Positions 51,725 through 60,580 of a stretch of 64,000 nt of DNA are shown piece after piece. A program made the translations under genes and the position numbers. Every line of letters starts with the position of its first letter. Within the stretch, counting starts at the first letter, position 1. Source of the stretch: Oxalobacteraceae sp. CFBP 13730 (lineage in GTDB: Bacteria > Pseudomonadota > Gammaproteobacteria > Burkholderiales > Burkholderiaceae_D); contig JACYUQ010000002.1 of the NCBI GenBank assembly GCA_014841835.1, positions 1,054,001 through 1,118,000 on the forward strand, in the 5' to 3' direction. Under the pieces are notes generated by a model, which was given only the letters and a program-made list of their open reading frames with translations, had not been told where the DNA came from and made no database searches.

Positions 51725-52702
51725 TTACACCGGGCGCGCTTCGGCGCGCTCCCTGATCGCTTCAAAATCCCCGGGGGGCCGATGCAGATCGAGCCGCCGG
51801 CCCGCCTTGACGATCTGGCTCGGCGTCTCGTGCCCGATCAGTGCCGGCAGCCGTGTCGATGCGTCCAGCAAGCGGCCCAGATCGACACCCGTGTCGTAAC
51901 CCATCAATTGCAACGCGTGCACCACCTCTTCGGTGCAGACATTGCCCGAGGCGCCGGGTGCGTACGGACAGCCGCCGATGCCACCAAGCGACGCATCGAA
52001 GCGGTCGGCGCCCGCATCGATCCCGGCCAGCACGTTGGCCAGCCCCATGCCGCGGGTATTGTGAAAGTGCAGGCTCAGTTCGGTATCCGGCCAGGCTGCG
52101 CGAAAACGCGCCGTCAGCGACGCGACCTGGCTCGGGTACGCCATGCCGGTCGTGTCGCACAGGGTGATCCCGCCGGCGCCCGCCTCGTCGATGAAACGCG
52201 CGCACCAGGCCAGCACCGTGTCTTCCGGCACATCGCCTTCCATCGGGCAGCCGAACGAACACGACAACGAAATATTGACGGCCAGCGCCGCTTGGCGCGC
52301 CAGTGCCGCCACTTCGCACAAGCCCTGGAACGATTGCGCCTGCGTCATGCGCAGATTGGCCAGGTTATGCGTTTCGCTGGCCGACATCACCAGGTTCAGC
52401 TCATCGGTGCGGCTCTCGATCGCGCGCTCGGCGCCACGTACGTTCGGCACCAGCGCGCTGTAGATCACGCCCGGCACGCGCTCGATGCCGAGCATCACCT
52501 GCTGGGCATCGGCCAGCGCCGGAATCGCCTTGGGCGAAACAAAGGCGGTCACTTCGATCTTGGCCATGCCGGCCCGCGACAGGCTGTTGACCAGGGCGAT
52601 CTTGTCGGCGGTCGGTACGAACACCGACTCGGCCTGCAAGCCATCGCGCGTGCCGACTTCCTGCATGTGGATGCGGCGACCGGCGCCGTTCCACCGGTTC
52701 AT
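51725..52702 (-). CDS. HMG-CoA lyase family protein (3-hydroxy-3-methylglutaryl- or citramalyl-CoA lyase)
   Basis: This 325-residue DRE-TIM-type metalloenzyme has the N-terminal EVGTRDGLQAE (catalytic Arg-Asp pair), KIEVTAFVSPKAIP, LHFHNTRGMG (metal-binding His pair) and the signature GGIGGCPYAPGASGN with the loop Cys. It cleaves a 3-hydroxy-acyl-CoA to acetyl-CoA plus a keto acid. The start overlaps the CoA-transferase stop by four bases (ATGA), so the two enzymes are made together and likely act in sequence: CoA activation, then cleavage. Whether the substrate is HMG-CoA or citramalyl-CoA cannot be read from sequence. Confidence 0.88.
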   Translation of the reverse strand: MNRWNGAGRRIHMQEVGTRDGLQAESVFVPTADKIALVNSLSRAGMAKIEVTAFVSPKAIPALADAQQVMLGIERVPGVIYSALVPNVRGAERAIESRTDELNLVMSASETHNLANLRMTQAQSFQGLCEVAALARQAALAVNISLSCSFGCPMEGDVPEDTVLAWCARFIDEAGAGGITLCDTTGMAYPSQVASLTARFRAAWPDTELSLHFHNTRGMGLANVLAGIDAGADRFDASLGGIGGCPYAPGASGNVCTEEVVHALQLMGYDTGVDLGRLLDASTRLPALIGHETPSQIVKAGRRLDLHRPPGDFEAIRERAEARPV

Positions 52703-53910
52703 GCGACCACTCCCTTGGTGCGCAAGGCGGCGATGTCCGGTTCACTCAAGCCCAGTTCGCGCAGCACGCCATCGGTATCGTCACCCAGGCCAGGCGCGGA
52801 GGTGCGTACGGTGCCTGGCGTGCCCAGCAATTTGGGAACGACGCCCGGCACCTCGAGGTCGTAGCCGTCGCGCGTGGACTGGGCCAGGATCATGTCGCGC
52901 GCCCGGTAATGGGGATCCTCCGCGATGTCTTTTGCCGTGTAGACCTTGCCGGCCGGGACACGGGCGCCGCCCAGCAGGTCGAGGACCTCGGTGATCGGGC
53001 GCGTTGCCGTCCAGACGCTGATGGCGGCGTCGATCTCGGCCACGCGCACGACACGGCCGGCATTGTCGGCCAGCGCCGGGTCGTGGGCCAGGTCGTCGCG
53101 CCCGATCACGGTCATCAGACGCTTGAAGATGCTGTCGCCGTTACCGGCGATGAGCACGTAGCCGTCGTTGCAGCGGTAGGCGTTCGATGGCGCGATGCCG
53201 GGCAGCGCGCTGCCGGCGGCTTCGCGCACGGCACCAAACGCGCTGTATTCGGGCAGCAGGCTTTCCATGACGTTGAACACGGCCTCGTGCAGGGCGACGT
53301 CGATCACCTGGCCCTTGCCGCCATTGACCTTGCGGTGGTACAGCGCCGTCAGCACGCCGATGGTGCCGTGCAGCGCGGCCAGCGTGTCGCCGATCGACAC
53401 GCCGCAGCGCACCGGCACGCGGTCCGGTTCGCCCGTCAGGTGGCGCAGGCCGCCCATCGCTTCGCCGATGGCGCCGAAGCCTGGCAGGTCGCGGTACGGC
53501 CCGGTCTGGCCATAGCCCGAGATGCGCAGCATGACAAGGCCGGGATTGATGGCCGACAGCGCGTCCCAGCCCATGCCCCAGCCTTCGAGGGTGCCGGGGC
53601 GGAAGTTCTCGATCAGCACATCGGCTTCGGCGATCAGCTTGCGGGCGATGTCCTGGCCTTCGGCGCTGCGCAGGTCGAGCGCGATCGAGCGTTTGTTACG
53701 CGACTGTACCTGCCACCAGACCGACGTGCCTTCCTTGATCATGCGCCAGTTGCGCAGCGGATCGCCACTGCCGGGCGCCTCGATCTTGATGACATCGGCG
53801 CCGAATTCGCCCAGGGTCTTGCCGGCGAACGGGCCGGCAATCAGTTGGCCCATTTCGATGACGCGCACGCCGCGCAGGGCGCCGTCGGGAATGCTGTTGT
53901 TGAGGTTCAT
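52699..53910 (-). CDS. CaiB/BaiF family III CoA-transferase (cluster 2)
   Basis: This 403-residue family III CoA-transferase has VRVIEMGQLIAGPFAGKTLGEFGADVIKIE at the start, NKRSIALDLRSAEG, and the catalytic Asp175 in SIGDTLAALHG. It differs clearly from the transferase at 32262, so the two are not recent duplicates. ATG 53910 was preferred; the frame continues upstream to 53949. It is overlapped by the HMG-CoA-lyase-like gene, whose substrate it should activate, probably with succinyl-CoA or acetyl-CoA as donor. Confidence 0.88.
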   Translation of the reverse strand: MNLNNSIPDGALRGVRVIEMGQLIAGPFAGKTLGEFGADVIKIEAPGSGDPLRNWRMIKEGTSVWWQVQSRNKRSIALDLRSAEGQDIARKLIAEADVLIENFRPGTLEGWGMGWDALSAINPGLVMLRISGYGQTGPYRDLPGFGAIGEAMGGLRHLTGEPDRVPVRCGVSIGDTLAALHGTIGVLTALYHRKVNGGKGQVIDVALHEAVFNVMESLLPEYSAFGAVREAAGSALPGIAPSNAYRCNDGYVLIAGNGDSIFKRLMTVIGRDDLAHDPALADNAGRVVRVAEIDAAISVWTATRPITEVLDLLGGARVPAGKVYTAKDIAEDPHYRARDMILAQSTRDGYDLEVPGVVPKLLGTPGTVRTSAPGLGDDTDGVLRELGLSEPDIAALRTKGVVA

Positions 53911-53985
53911 GCTGGTCTCGTCGATGGTGGTAGCTTGTCGAACCAGCATAGAGACAACGGGCCCTGCCCGTCCAACCGTTTCTTT

Positions 53986-54921
53986 TCAACGAGCCTTCGT
54001 CAACCGCGAACGCTCTTCGGCCGCCCCGAGATGCGCCAGCAGTGCCCGCGTCACCGGCGACAAGCCCTTTTCTTCCCGGACGACGATGCGCAGCTCGCGC
54101 TCGGCCCACGGCTCGTCGATCTCGACGGCCACCAGACCCAGCGGCTGGCCGATGGCGGTGAACACGTCGTAGGGAATCACGCCCAGGCCCATGCCCACCT
54201 GCGCCATGCGGCAGACGGCGTCGAAGCCAGGCACGTGGATGCGGGTTTTCAGTGGCCGGCCCGAGGCACGCGAGGCCAGGTGCGTGCGCTTGTTGATCGA
54301 ACTGTCCGCGTGCAGGCCGACGTGATCGAAGTCGAGCGTGTCGGCGAACGGCACGCGGCCGCGCCCGGCCAGCGCATGGTCGTGGCGCATGACGAGCACG
54401 ACGCGGTCGCGCCGGTACAAGTGGCTGTGCAGGTCGCGGGTATCGGTATCGTCCGAGCAGATGCCGATCTCGGCGAAGCCGTCTTCGACGCCCTTGACGA
54501 CATCGCCGCTGGGACGCTCTTCCAGGTCGAGCCGGATCTGTTCGTGCAGGTTCAGGAAGGCGCGCAAGTCTTCGGGCAGAAATTCCACGATGGCCGACAG
54601 GTTCGCCACCATGCGCACGTAGCCGCGCAAGCCCTGGGCGTGCTCGGCCAGCTCCTGGCCGATCTTGTCGACGCTGAGCAGAATGCGGCGCGCATGCGTC
54701 AGCAGCGATTCGCCGGCCGGGGTCAGGGTCATGCCGCGCGCGGTGCGCACCATCAGCGCCACGCCCAGCGCCCCCTCCATGTCGGCCAGCCGCTTGCTGG
54801 CGGCCGAGACGGCAATGGCTTCGCGCTCGGCGGCGCGGGTGAGTGAACCTTCTTCGTGGATTGCCAGGAAAAGCTGCAGGCTGGTGAGGTCCAGCCTTCT
54901 GAGGATATTGTTCAGTGCCAT
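53986..54921 (-). CDS. LysR-family regulator inside the PrpD-HMGL operon
   Basis: This 311-residue LysR protein has its DNA-binding domain at about 8-66 (EEGSLTRAAEREAIAVSAASKRLADMEGALG) and an effector domain from about 95. It is unusual in lying inside the gene series on the same strand, between the PrpD-like and CoA-transferase genes, instead of diverging from them. ATG 54921 is preferred; a GTG at 54957 is an alternative and neither has a clear ribosome site. It may control its own operon through the element at 56426. Confidence 0.82.
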   Translation of the reverse strand: MALNNILRRLDLTSLQLFLAIHEEGSLTRAAEREAIAVSAASKRLADMEGALGVALMVRTARGMTLTPAGESLLTHARRILLSVDKIGQELAEHAQGLRGYVRMVANLSAIVEFLPEDLRAFLNLHEQIRLDLEERPSGDVVKGVEDGFAEIGICSDDTDTRDLHSHLYRRDRVVLVMRHDHALAGRGRVPFADTLDFDHVGLHADSSINKRTHLASRASGRPLKTRIHVPGFDAVCRMAQVGMGLGVIPYDVFTAIGQPLGLVAVEIDEPWAERELRIVVREEKGLSPVTRALLAHLGAAEERSRLTKAR

Positions 54922-54974
54922 CGAAAAAGCTGCTACAGCGGGAGACAAGAGTGTCACGACTGTATCAGGTCTGC

Positions 54975-56336
54975 TCAGGCAAAGAAGTTTCCAACCTTTG
55001 CGGCGTCCGCCAGGGTCCAGATGCGCGCGGCCAGCGCATGCATCTCGGCTTCGCTCGCAGCCTCGCCGAACAGCGCCAGCCGCAGCGCTTTCTGTTCGAG
55101 TTCAGCGCGCGACAAGGTGTTGCCAGGATCGCCCTTCGGTTCATCGACCCGGCCAGCCAGGCGCCGGCCATCGGTGGTCTCGACCGTGACCTTGCCAATC
55201 CAGCGCGCCGGATAGGCGGTGTCGACTTCGTCGTCGAACTCCATGCCCACCTTGCCACGAAACGCCGCGATTGGCGCGGCATTGAAATGGTCCTCGAACT
55301 GGCTCAGGCCGGCCACATCGTAATGCGCGATCAGCCCCAGCACCGTCCCCATCGAGAATTTGGCCTGGTGCACCGTGTGCGGATCGACCACTGCGCCCAG
55401 CACGTCGATTGCGCCCTGGTGCACGTGCGCGACGACGCGCGCGATCTGCTCGGGTTGCAGGCCGTGGGTCCGCATTACCTGCTGCAAGGCGTCGGCGGCC
55501 GGATGCGTGTGCCGGCACGACGCGTGGAATTTGAAGGACGTCTCCGCCAGCGCCCAGCGCTCGCCCAGGCGGTCGGTCAATCTGGCCGGATCGGCGTCGC
55601 TCGACATGCCCGCCGCCATGCCCTGCGCGCCTTCGAGGATGCGGCGCGCACCGGTAAAGCCGTCCTGCGCCAGGTAGGCCGAGGTCAAGCCGTTCGCGGC
55701 CGCGGCGGCCGTGTGCAATTGCTTCGAGTCGGCGGCGTCGCGCAGGAATTCCCACAGGCCCGCGGCCTGCGTGCCGGCCGAACCGAAGGCATGCAGCATC
55801 TGGTCCGGCGTGAGCTTGAGCAAGTGGCCCGCCGCCGCCGCCGCGGCCAGCGTGCCGGCCGTACCGGTCGTGTGGAAGATGCGGTAATGCGAGCGGCCGA
55901 GAAATTCGCCGACGCGGATGCCGACCTCATAGCCGGCCACGGCCGCCGTCAGAAGGTCGCGCCCGCTGGCGCCGATCGACTGGGCAACGGCCAATGCTGC
56001 CGGAAACACGACCGCGCCGGGATGGAATACCGAGCCGTTGTGCACGTCGTCCTGTTCGGCGACGTGCGAGGCAGCCGCGTTGACCATGGCCGCGAACAGC
56101 GGTGTGGTGGTGCGGCGCGAGATCAGCACCTCGCAGGGCCCCCCCCCCGGCCCCATCGTCTGCGCATAGCGATCGATGGTTTGCACGGCGCGCGACATGC
56201 GGCCGGCCAGCGCCGAACCGATCCAGTCGAGAAACAGATCCTCGGTGCGCATGCGCACGGCGTCGGGAATCTGCTCATAACGCAGGGACGCTGCGAAGGT
56301 GGCCAGTAGCTGGCTCGGATGTGCGTGATCGACCAT
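54975..56336 (-). CDS. MmgE/PrpD-family protein (2-methylcitrate dehydratase / aconitate decarboxylase fold)
   Basis: This 453-residue MmgE/PrpD protein has the typical start (LATFAASLRYEQIPDAVRMRTEDLFLDWIGSALAG), the HPGAVVFPAALAVA region, GYEVGIRVG, HTTGTAGTLAAAAAAGHLL and FKFHASCRHTHPAADAL. The family includes 2-methylcitrate dehydratase and cis-aconitate decarboxylase; many members lack a proven function. An MmgE/PrpD gene also belongs to the Pseudomonas itaconate cluster. ATG 56336 follows caaggagaccc. It is the first gene of a five-gene minus-strand operon whose promoter region has the 41-bp element also found before the itaconate-type operon. Confidence 0.88.
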   Translation of the reverse strand: MVDHAHPSQLLATFAASLRYEQIPDAVRMRTEDLFLDWIGSALAGRMSRAVQTIDRYAQTMGPGGGPCEVLISRRTTTPLFAAMVNAAASHVAEQDDVHNGSVFHPGAVVFPAALAVAQSIGASGRDLLTAAVAGYEVGIRVGEFLGRSHYRIFHTTGTAGTLAAAAAAGHLLKLTPDQMLHAFGSAGTQAAGLWEFLRDAADSKQLHTAAAAANGLTSAYLAQDGFTGARRILEGAQGMAAGMSSDADPARLTDRLGERWALAETSFKFHASCRHTHPAADALQQVMRTHGLQPEQIARVVAHVHQGAIDVLGAVVDPHTVHQAKFSMGTVLGLIAHYDVAGLSQFEDHFNAAPIAAFRGKVGMEFDDEVDTAYPARWIGKVTVETTDGRRLAGRVDEPKGDPGNTLSRAELEQKALRLALFGEAASEAEMHALAARIWTLADAAKVGNFFA

Positions 56337-56425
56337 GGGTCTCCTTGTATCTCGTTTTATGGGGCCGCGACGAAGCGACGTCGCCTGCGTGCTCCGGCCA
56401 TCATAGACAGTAATAAACCATCGCC

Positions 56426-56466
56426 AGAAATAGAAATAGGTGATACCAGCATCACGTGGCTGCATG
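56426..56466 (-). promoter_or_regulatory. 41-bp promoter element shared with the itaconate operon (copy 2)
   Basis: The element lies 90 bp upstream of the PrpD-like start and in the same orientation relative to the gene as the copy at 36374-36414. Blocks agaaatagaaa, tgat, cca, atcacgtg and gcatg are identical and equally spaced. TGAT and ATCA again form an inverted repeat with a 6-bp spacer while the spacer itself differs, as expected for a protein-binding site. Confidence 0.7.
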
Positions 56467-56645
56467 CGATCTGTGGTACCCGACGATAAGCACGCCATAG
56501 TGCCGGAAAGTAGAACAGGCCGAACCCGATCTGCATATCGCTCGATCCGATCACTGCCAGTAGTCTGGTTCGCGACATGGAACACTTGTGCGCATGAAAC
56601 TTCACATTCACAATGCAGCCCTCTGTGCCATGGAAGGAATCACCG

Positions 56646-59600
56646 ATGCGCCGTTTTGAATTCACCGACGACAAGTCGGCCAAGTTCTGGGAAGTCGAGC
56701 AGTCCGGGCTCGACCTGAATATCCGTTGGGGTCGCATCGGCACCGCCGGGCAGAGCCAGACCAAGTCCTTTGCCGATGGCGCCAGCGCCGGTGCGGCCAT
56801 GCTCAAGCTGATCAAGGAAAAAACGGGCAAGGGCTATGCCGAACAGGCTGCCACGCCAGGCGCAGTGATTGGCGCCGCCCCGGTCAAGGCGGCGCCCGCC
56901 GAGGCGGCGGTTGACGCGGCGACGCCGCAAGATGACACCGCGTCGAGCGCGCCGGCGCCGGCCGCCCCGGCCGCCCCGACTACCCCGACTGCCCCAGGGG
57001 CGGATCAGGTCGCGCCCTGGCTGGCGAATGGCGAACCGATTCTGCTCGACGATGCCGACGACACTACCCGTTCACGGGCGAAGGCAACCCGCCGCAACCC
57101 GCAGCCGGTCGTCATGGCGGACCAGCAGGCCACCTGGGACAAGGTGCGCAAGCTGATCGGCGCGCGGCTGAGGCCAGACTTCGATGGCGCCGATCCTGGC
57201 TTTCGCGCGCACTTCGAAGCAGCGTGGAACGGCATGGCCGATCCAGTGCCGGGCGGCTCACCCCAGTCCGACGCCATCCTGCTGGCACTGGCCGGCAGCC
57301 AGCACCGATACGGCCACGAGATCATCCCTGAACTGCTGGTCGACTATCTGGTGGCGCGCCATGGCTTACCGTATGTGATCGACGTTCAGCTCGAGGCCAT
57401 GCAGTATCGTGTGCACCAGACATATTCCCACAGCGATGACAAAAAGCGCACCGTGAGCATTGTCTACCGTGCGTCGTCACCCATGCACAGTATGGTCTCC
57501 GAGCCGCTGCACGACGGCCAGTGGCGCCTGCGCGCCCATCTGGCGGCCGCGCCGCAAGCACTCTACGACGCCTGCGCCGCCAGGGTCCGCGACGTGATGG
57601 GGACGCTGGACCTCGAATGCCAGGCCGTGCTGGCGCTGCTGTTTCCCGACTTGCCGGACATGACGCACGGCGTCCTCGACCAGTTGAGCATCAAGGGCGT
57701 CGAGCCGGCGCCGGCCATGCACTGGCTGCAACTGACCGCGACCGACGACGCCGCGCTGGCGCAGGCGCGCAAGATCAAGGTCGACAGCTATGTCACGTTC
57801 TGGGGCAATGCCAGCATGGTGCACACGCTCCTGCTCGAGCATCGCACCGACGCTGTGCGCTGGCTCGCGCCGGGCGCGGCGTTTGACGAAACGGGCGACG
57901 TGCTCACGCGCATCGGCACCCCCGAAGCGCTCGATGCACTGGCCCGGGTCGCCAGCAGCAGCAAGCCGGCGCTGGCCCGTTTCGTCCTGGCCGCCGGGCG
58001 CTGGCCGGTCGCCGCGACGGTTGCACTGGCGCGCCACCTTGGCGGCAACAGCAAGGATGGCGGCCTGTTGATGCCGACGTTGATCGATCTGGTGCGCAAT
58101 CAGCCTGCCTTGCCGGCGCTGTTGCAACCATGGCTCGAGCCGGCTGCCAATACGTTGCTCGAGCGCGTCACGGCGCGCCTGGCCGGCCCGGTCGATGTCG
58201 CCGACGCCGCCGATCTGCCAGACGTACTGGCCAGCGTGCCGTGGCTGCAGGCGAAGAAAAAGACCATCGGCGTGCTGCAACTGGCCGCCCTGCCCTGCGC
58301 CCCGATCGAGCACTGGGATGACGGCGAGAAGGACGCGATCCTGACACGCATGACCTGGCAATCAAACCTTTATAAAGACGCCGCCCGCTCGCCCGAGGTG
58401 ATGGTCGAGTTGTTGGGGTTTAAGAACCACAAGCAGACACCAGCTCTAGCAGCCGCGCTCGCTGCAGGACTCCAGGCAGTCGCCGCCGGCGACGCATCCG
58501 CGCTGCTCGCCGCCTGGCGCGCCCTGCTCGTCGAAAAGAAAAAAGAGCGCTGGTTCTACTATTTTTTGAACGGCCGTGCGGTGGCACAGATGGCGCCCGC
58601 GCTGGGCATCCCGTTCTGGAACGCCGCTGCATCGGAAGCCTCATGCACGGACGTCGATGTGGTTGCCGCGACCTGGGGCTTGCCGGCGTTGCCAGGGCTA
58701 CTGGCGCGGATCAGCAGCGCGCCGACCGAGAACCTCGGCATCGCCCTGCACTTGGGCGCGGTCGAACTGGCGCCCATCGCGGCGCGCGCCTACGCCAAGC
58801 TCAAGTCGCTGCGCGGTACCGGTCGCGAATGGCTGCGGCGTTTCCCCGAGCATGCGGCCTGCGCGCTGATCGCGCCGGCACTGGGCAAGCGGAACGAGGC
58901 GCGTGATTGCGCCGCGGCCAGCCTGCGCTACCTCGCCAGTATCGGCAAACTGGCCTTGATCGAAGAAGTGGCAAGCCGCTATGACCTGCCCGAGGTGCTC
59001 ACCGCCCTGCACGCCATGCTCGACGAAAGCCCGCTCGATCGCTATCCGGCCAAACGCGCCGCGCTGCCCGGGTTCTGGAAGCCCGGCGGCTGGCACCGTC
59101 CGCTTCTGCACGACGGCAAGGCCTTGCCCGACGCGGCGCTCGATGCTCTGGGCACGATGATGATGTTCCCGACCAATGAAGAAGTGTATGCGGGCTTGCA
59201 TCAGGTTAAGGCTGCCTGCACGCCGCAGAGCCTGGCCGATTTCGCGTGGGATTGTTTTTCGGGCTGGCTCAACGCATCGGCGCCATCGAAGGACAGTTGG
59301 GCGCTGTCGAACCTGGGCCTGTTCGGCCAGGACGACACGGCGCGCAAGCTCACTCCGTTCATCCGCGCCTGGCCCGGCGAAGCGGCCCATGCCCGCGCCG
59401 TGATGGGCCTGGACGTGCTGGCCGCGATCGGCAGCGACGTGGCCCTGATGCTGTTGAACGGGATCGCGCAAAAGGTCAAGTTCAAGGGTTTGCAGGACAA
59501 GGCCCGTGAAAAGATCGACCAGGTTGCCGAAGCGCGGGGCCTGAGCCCGGAAGAACTGGCAGACCGCCTCGCGCCCGATCTGGGACTGGACGCGCAGGGC

Positions 59601-60572
59601 AGCATGCTGCTGGACTTCGGCCCGCGCGCCTACAAGGTCGGATTCGACGAATCGCTCAAGCCCTATGTGCGCGAATGGCAGGATGGCACACCGGGTGCGC
59701 GCCTGCCTGATTTGCCCAAGCCGAAAAAGACCGACGACGCCGCCATGGCCGCCGACGCCGTCGAGCGTTTCAAGCTGCTGAAAAAGGATGCACGCACGAT
59801 CGCCAGCCAGCAGGTGCTGCGGCTCGAGCTGGCGATGTGCGCGCGGCGCCGCTGGAGCGCGGACGTGTTCGCGCAGTTCATCGCCGGCCATCCGCTGGTG
59901 CGCCACCTGGTGCGGCGCCTGGTGTGGGGCGTGTATGCGATGCCGCTCGAGACCGTCGGCGACGGCGAGGATGCACATGAGCAGGTGGCAAGTTACGGCG
60001 GCGAGCTGCTGGGCTGCTTCCGGGTGGCCGAGGATGGCGACTACACCACCGCTGACGACGATCCGTTCACGCTGCCCGAGGGTGCGCAGATCCGGATCGG
60101 CCTGCCGCATGCGCTGGAGCTGCCGGCCGACCAGGCGGCCGGGTTCGGCCAGCTGCTGGCCGACTACGAGTTGCTGCAGCCGTTCGCGCAACTGGGCCGC
60201 GACACGTATGCGCTGGATGACGCGGAGCGCAGCGCCGACAAGCTGCTGCGCTGGAAGGACCTCGTGGTCCCGACCGGGAAGATCCTGGGGCTGGCCAATA
60301 TCGGCTGGCGCCGCGGCCCGGCGCAGGATGGCGGGTGCATCTGGACATTCGACAAGGCGGTCGACGGCGGGCGCACGCTCGAACTGACGCTCGACCCCGG
60401 TATCATTGTCGGGATGATCGACGAGTATCCCGAGCAGACGCTGGTCGACATCACGCTGGGCCGCGCCGAGCGCGGGGGCTGGGGCCAGAACGACACCCTC
60501 TCTGCCATGGGCACACTCGATCCGATCGCCGCCAGCGAATTGATCCGCGATATGGAGCGCCTGCGTTCCTGA
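56646..60572 (+). CDS. WGR-domain DUF4132 protein (E. coli YehI/MolR-like)
   Basis: This 1308-residue cytoplasmic protein begins with a WGR domain (about 1-70) with the motif LNIRWGRIGTAG, a module known from PARP enzymes as a nucleic-acid or partner-binding domain. An Ala/Pro/Thr-rich linker (about 75-125) leads to a long alpha-helical region of repeat-like character and a C-terminal DUF4132 domain (roughly 1040-1300). ATG 56646 was chosen because ggaagga sits just upstream and the WGR domain starts there. It is followed after 8 bp by a MoxR ATPase and then DUF5682, the same company as yehI in E. coli. The molecular function is unknown. Confidence 0.85.
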   Translation: MRRFEFTDDKSAKFWEVEQSGLDLNIRWGRIGTAGQSQTKSFADGASAGAAMLKLIKEKTGKGYAEQAATPGAVIGAAPVKAAPAEAAVDAATPQDDTASSAPAPAAPAAPTTPTAPGADQVAPWLANGEPILLDDADDTTRSRAKATRRNPQPVVMADQQATWDKVRKLIGARLRPDFDGADPGFRAHFEAAWNGMADPVPGGSPQSDAILLALAGSQHRYGHEIIPELLVDYLVARHGLPYVIDVQLEAMQYRVHQTYSHSDDKKRTVSIVYRASSPMHSMVSEPLHDGQWRLRAHLAAAPQALYDACAARVRDVMGTLDLECQAVLALLFPDLPDMTHGVLDQLSIKGVEPAPAMHWLQLTATDDAALAQARKIKVDSYVTFWGNASMVHTLLLEHRTDAVRWLAPGAAFDETGDVLTRIGTPEALDALARVASSSKPALARFVLAAGRWPVAATVALARHLGGNSKDGGLLMPTLIDLVRNQPALPALLQPWLEPAANTLLERVTARLAGPVDVADAADLPDVLASVPWLQAKKKTIGVLQLAALPCAPIEHWDDGEKDAILTRMTWQSNLYKDAARSPEVMVELLGFKNHKQTPALAAALAAGLQAVAAGDASALLAAWRALLVEKKKERWFYYFLNGRAVAQMAPALGIPFWNAAASEASCTDVDVVAATWGLPALPGLLARISSAPTENLGIALHLGAVELAPIAARAYAKLKSLRGTGREWLRRFPEHAACALIAPALGKRNEARDCAAASLRYLASIGKLALIEEVASRYDLPEVLTALHAMLDESPLDRYPAKRAALPGFWKPGGWHRPLLHDGKALPDAALDALGTMMMFPTNEEVYAGLHQVKAACTPQSLADFAWDCFSGWLNASAPSKDSWALSNLGLFGQDDTARKLTPFIRAWPGEAAHARAVMGLDVLAAIGSDVALMLLNGIAQKVKFKGLQDKAREKIDQVAEARGLSPEELADRLAPDLGLDAQGSMLLDFGPRAYKVGFDESLKPYVREWQDGTPGARLPDLPKPKKTDDAAMAADAVERFKLLKKDARTIASQQVLRLELAMCARRRWSADVFAQFIAGHPLVRHLVRRLVWGVYAMPLETVGDGEDAHEQVASYGGELLGCFRVAEDGDYTTADDDPFTLPEGAQIRIGLPHALELPADQAAGFGQLLADYELLQPFAQLGRDTYALDDAERSADKLLRWKDLVVPTGKILGLANIGWRRGPAQDGGCIWTFDKAVDGGRTLELTLDPGIIVGMIDEYPEQTLVDITLGRAERGGWGQNDTLSAMGTLDPIAASELIRDMERLRS

Positions 60573-60580
60573 GACACACG

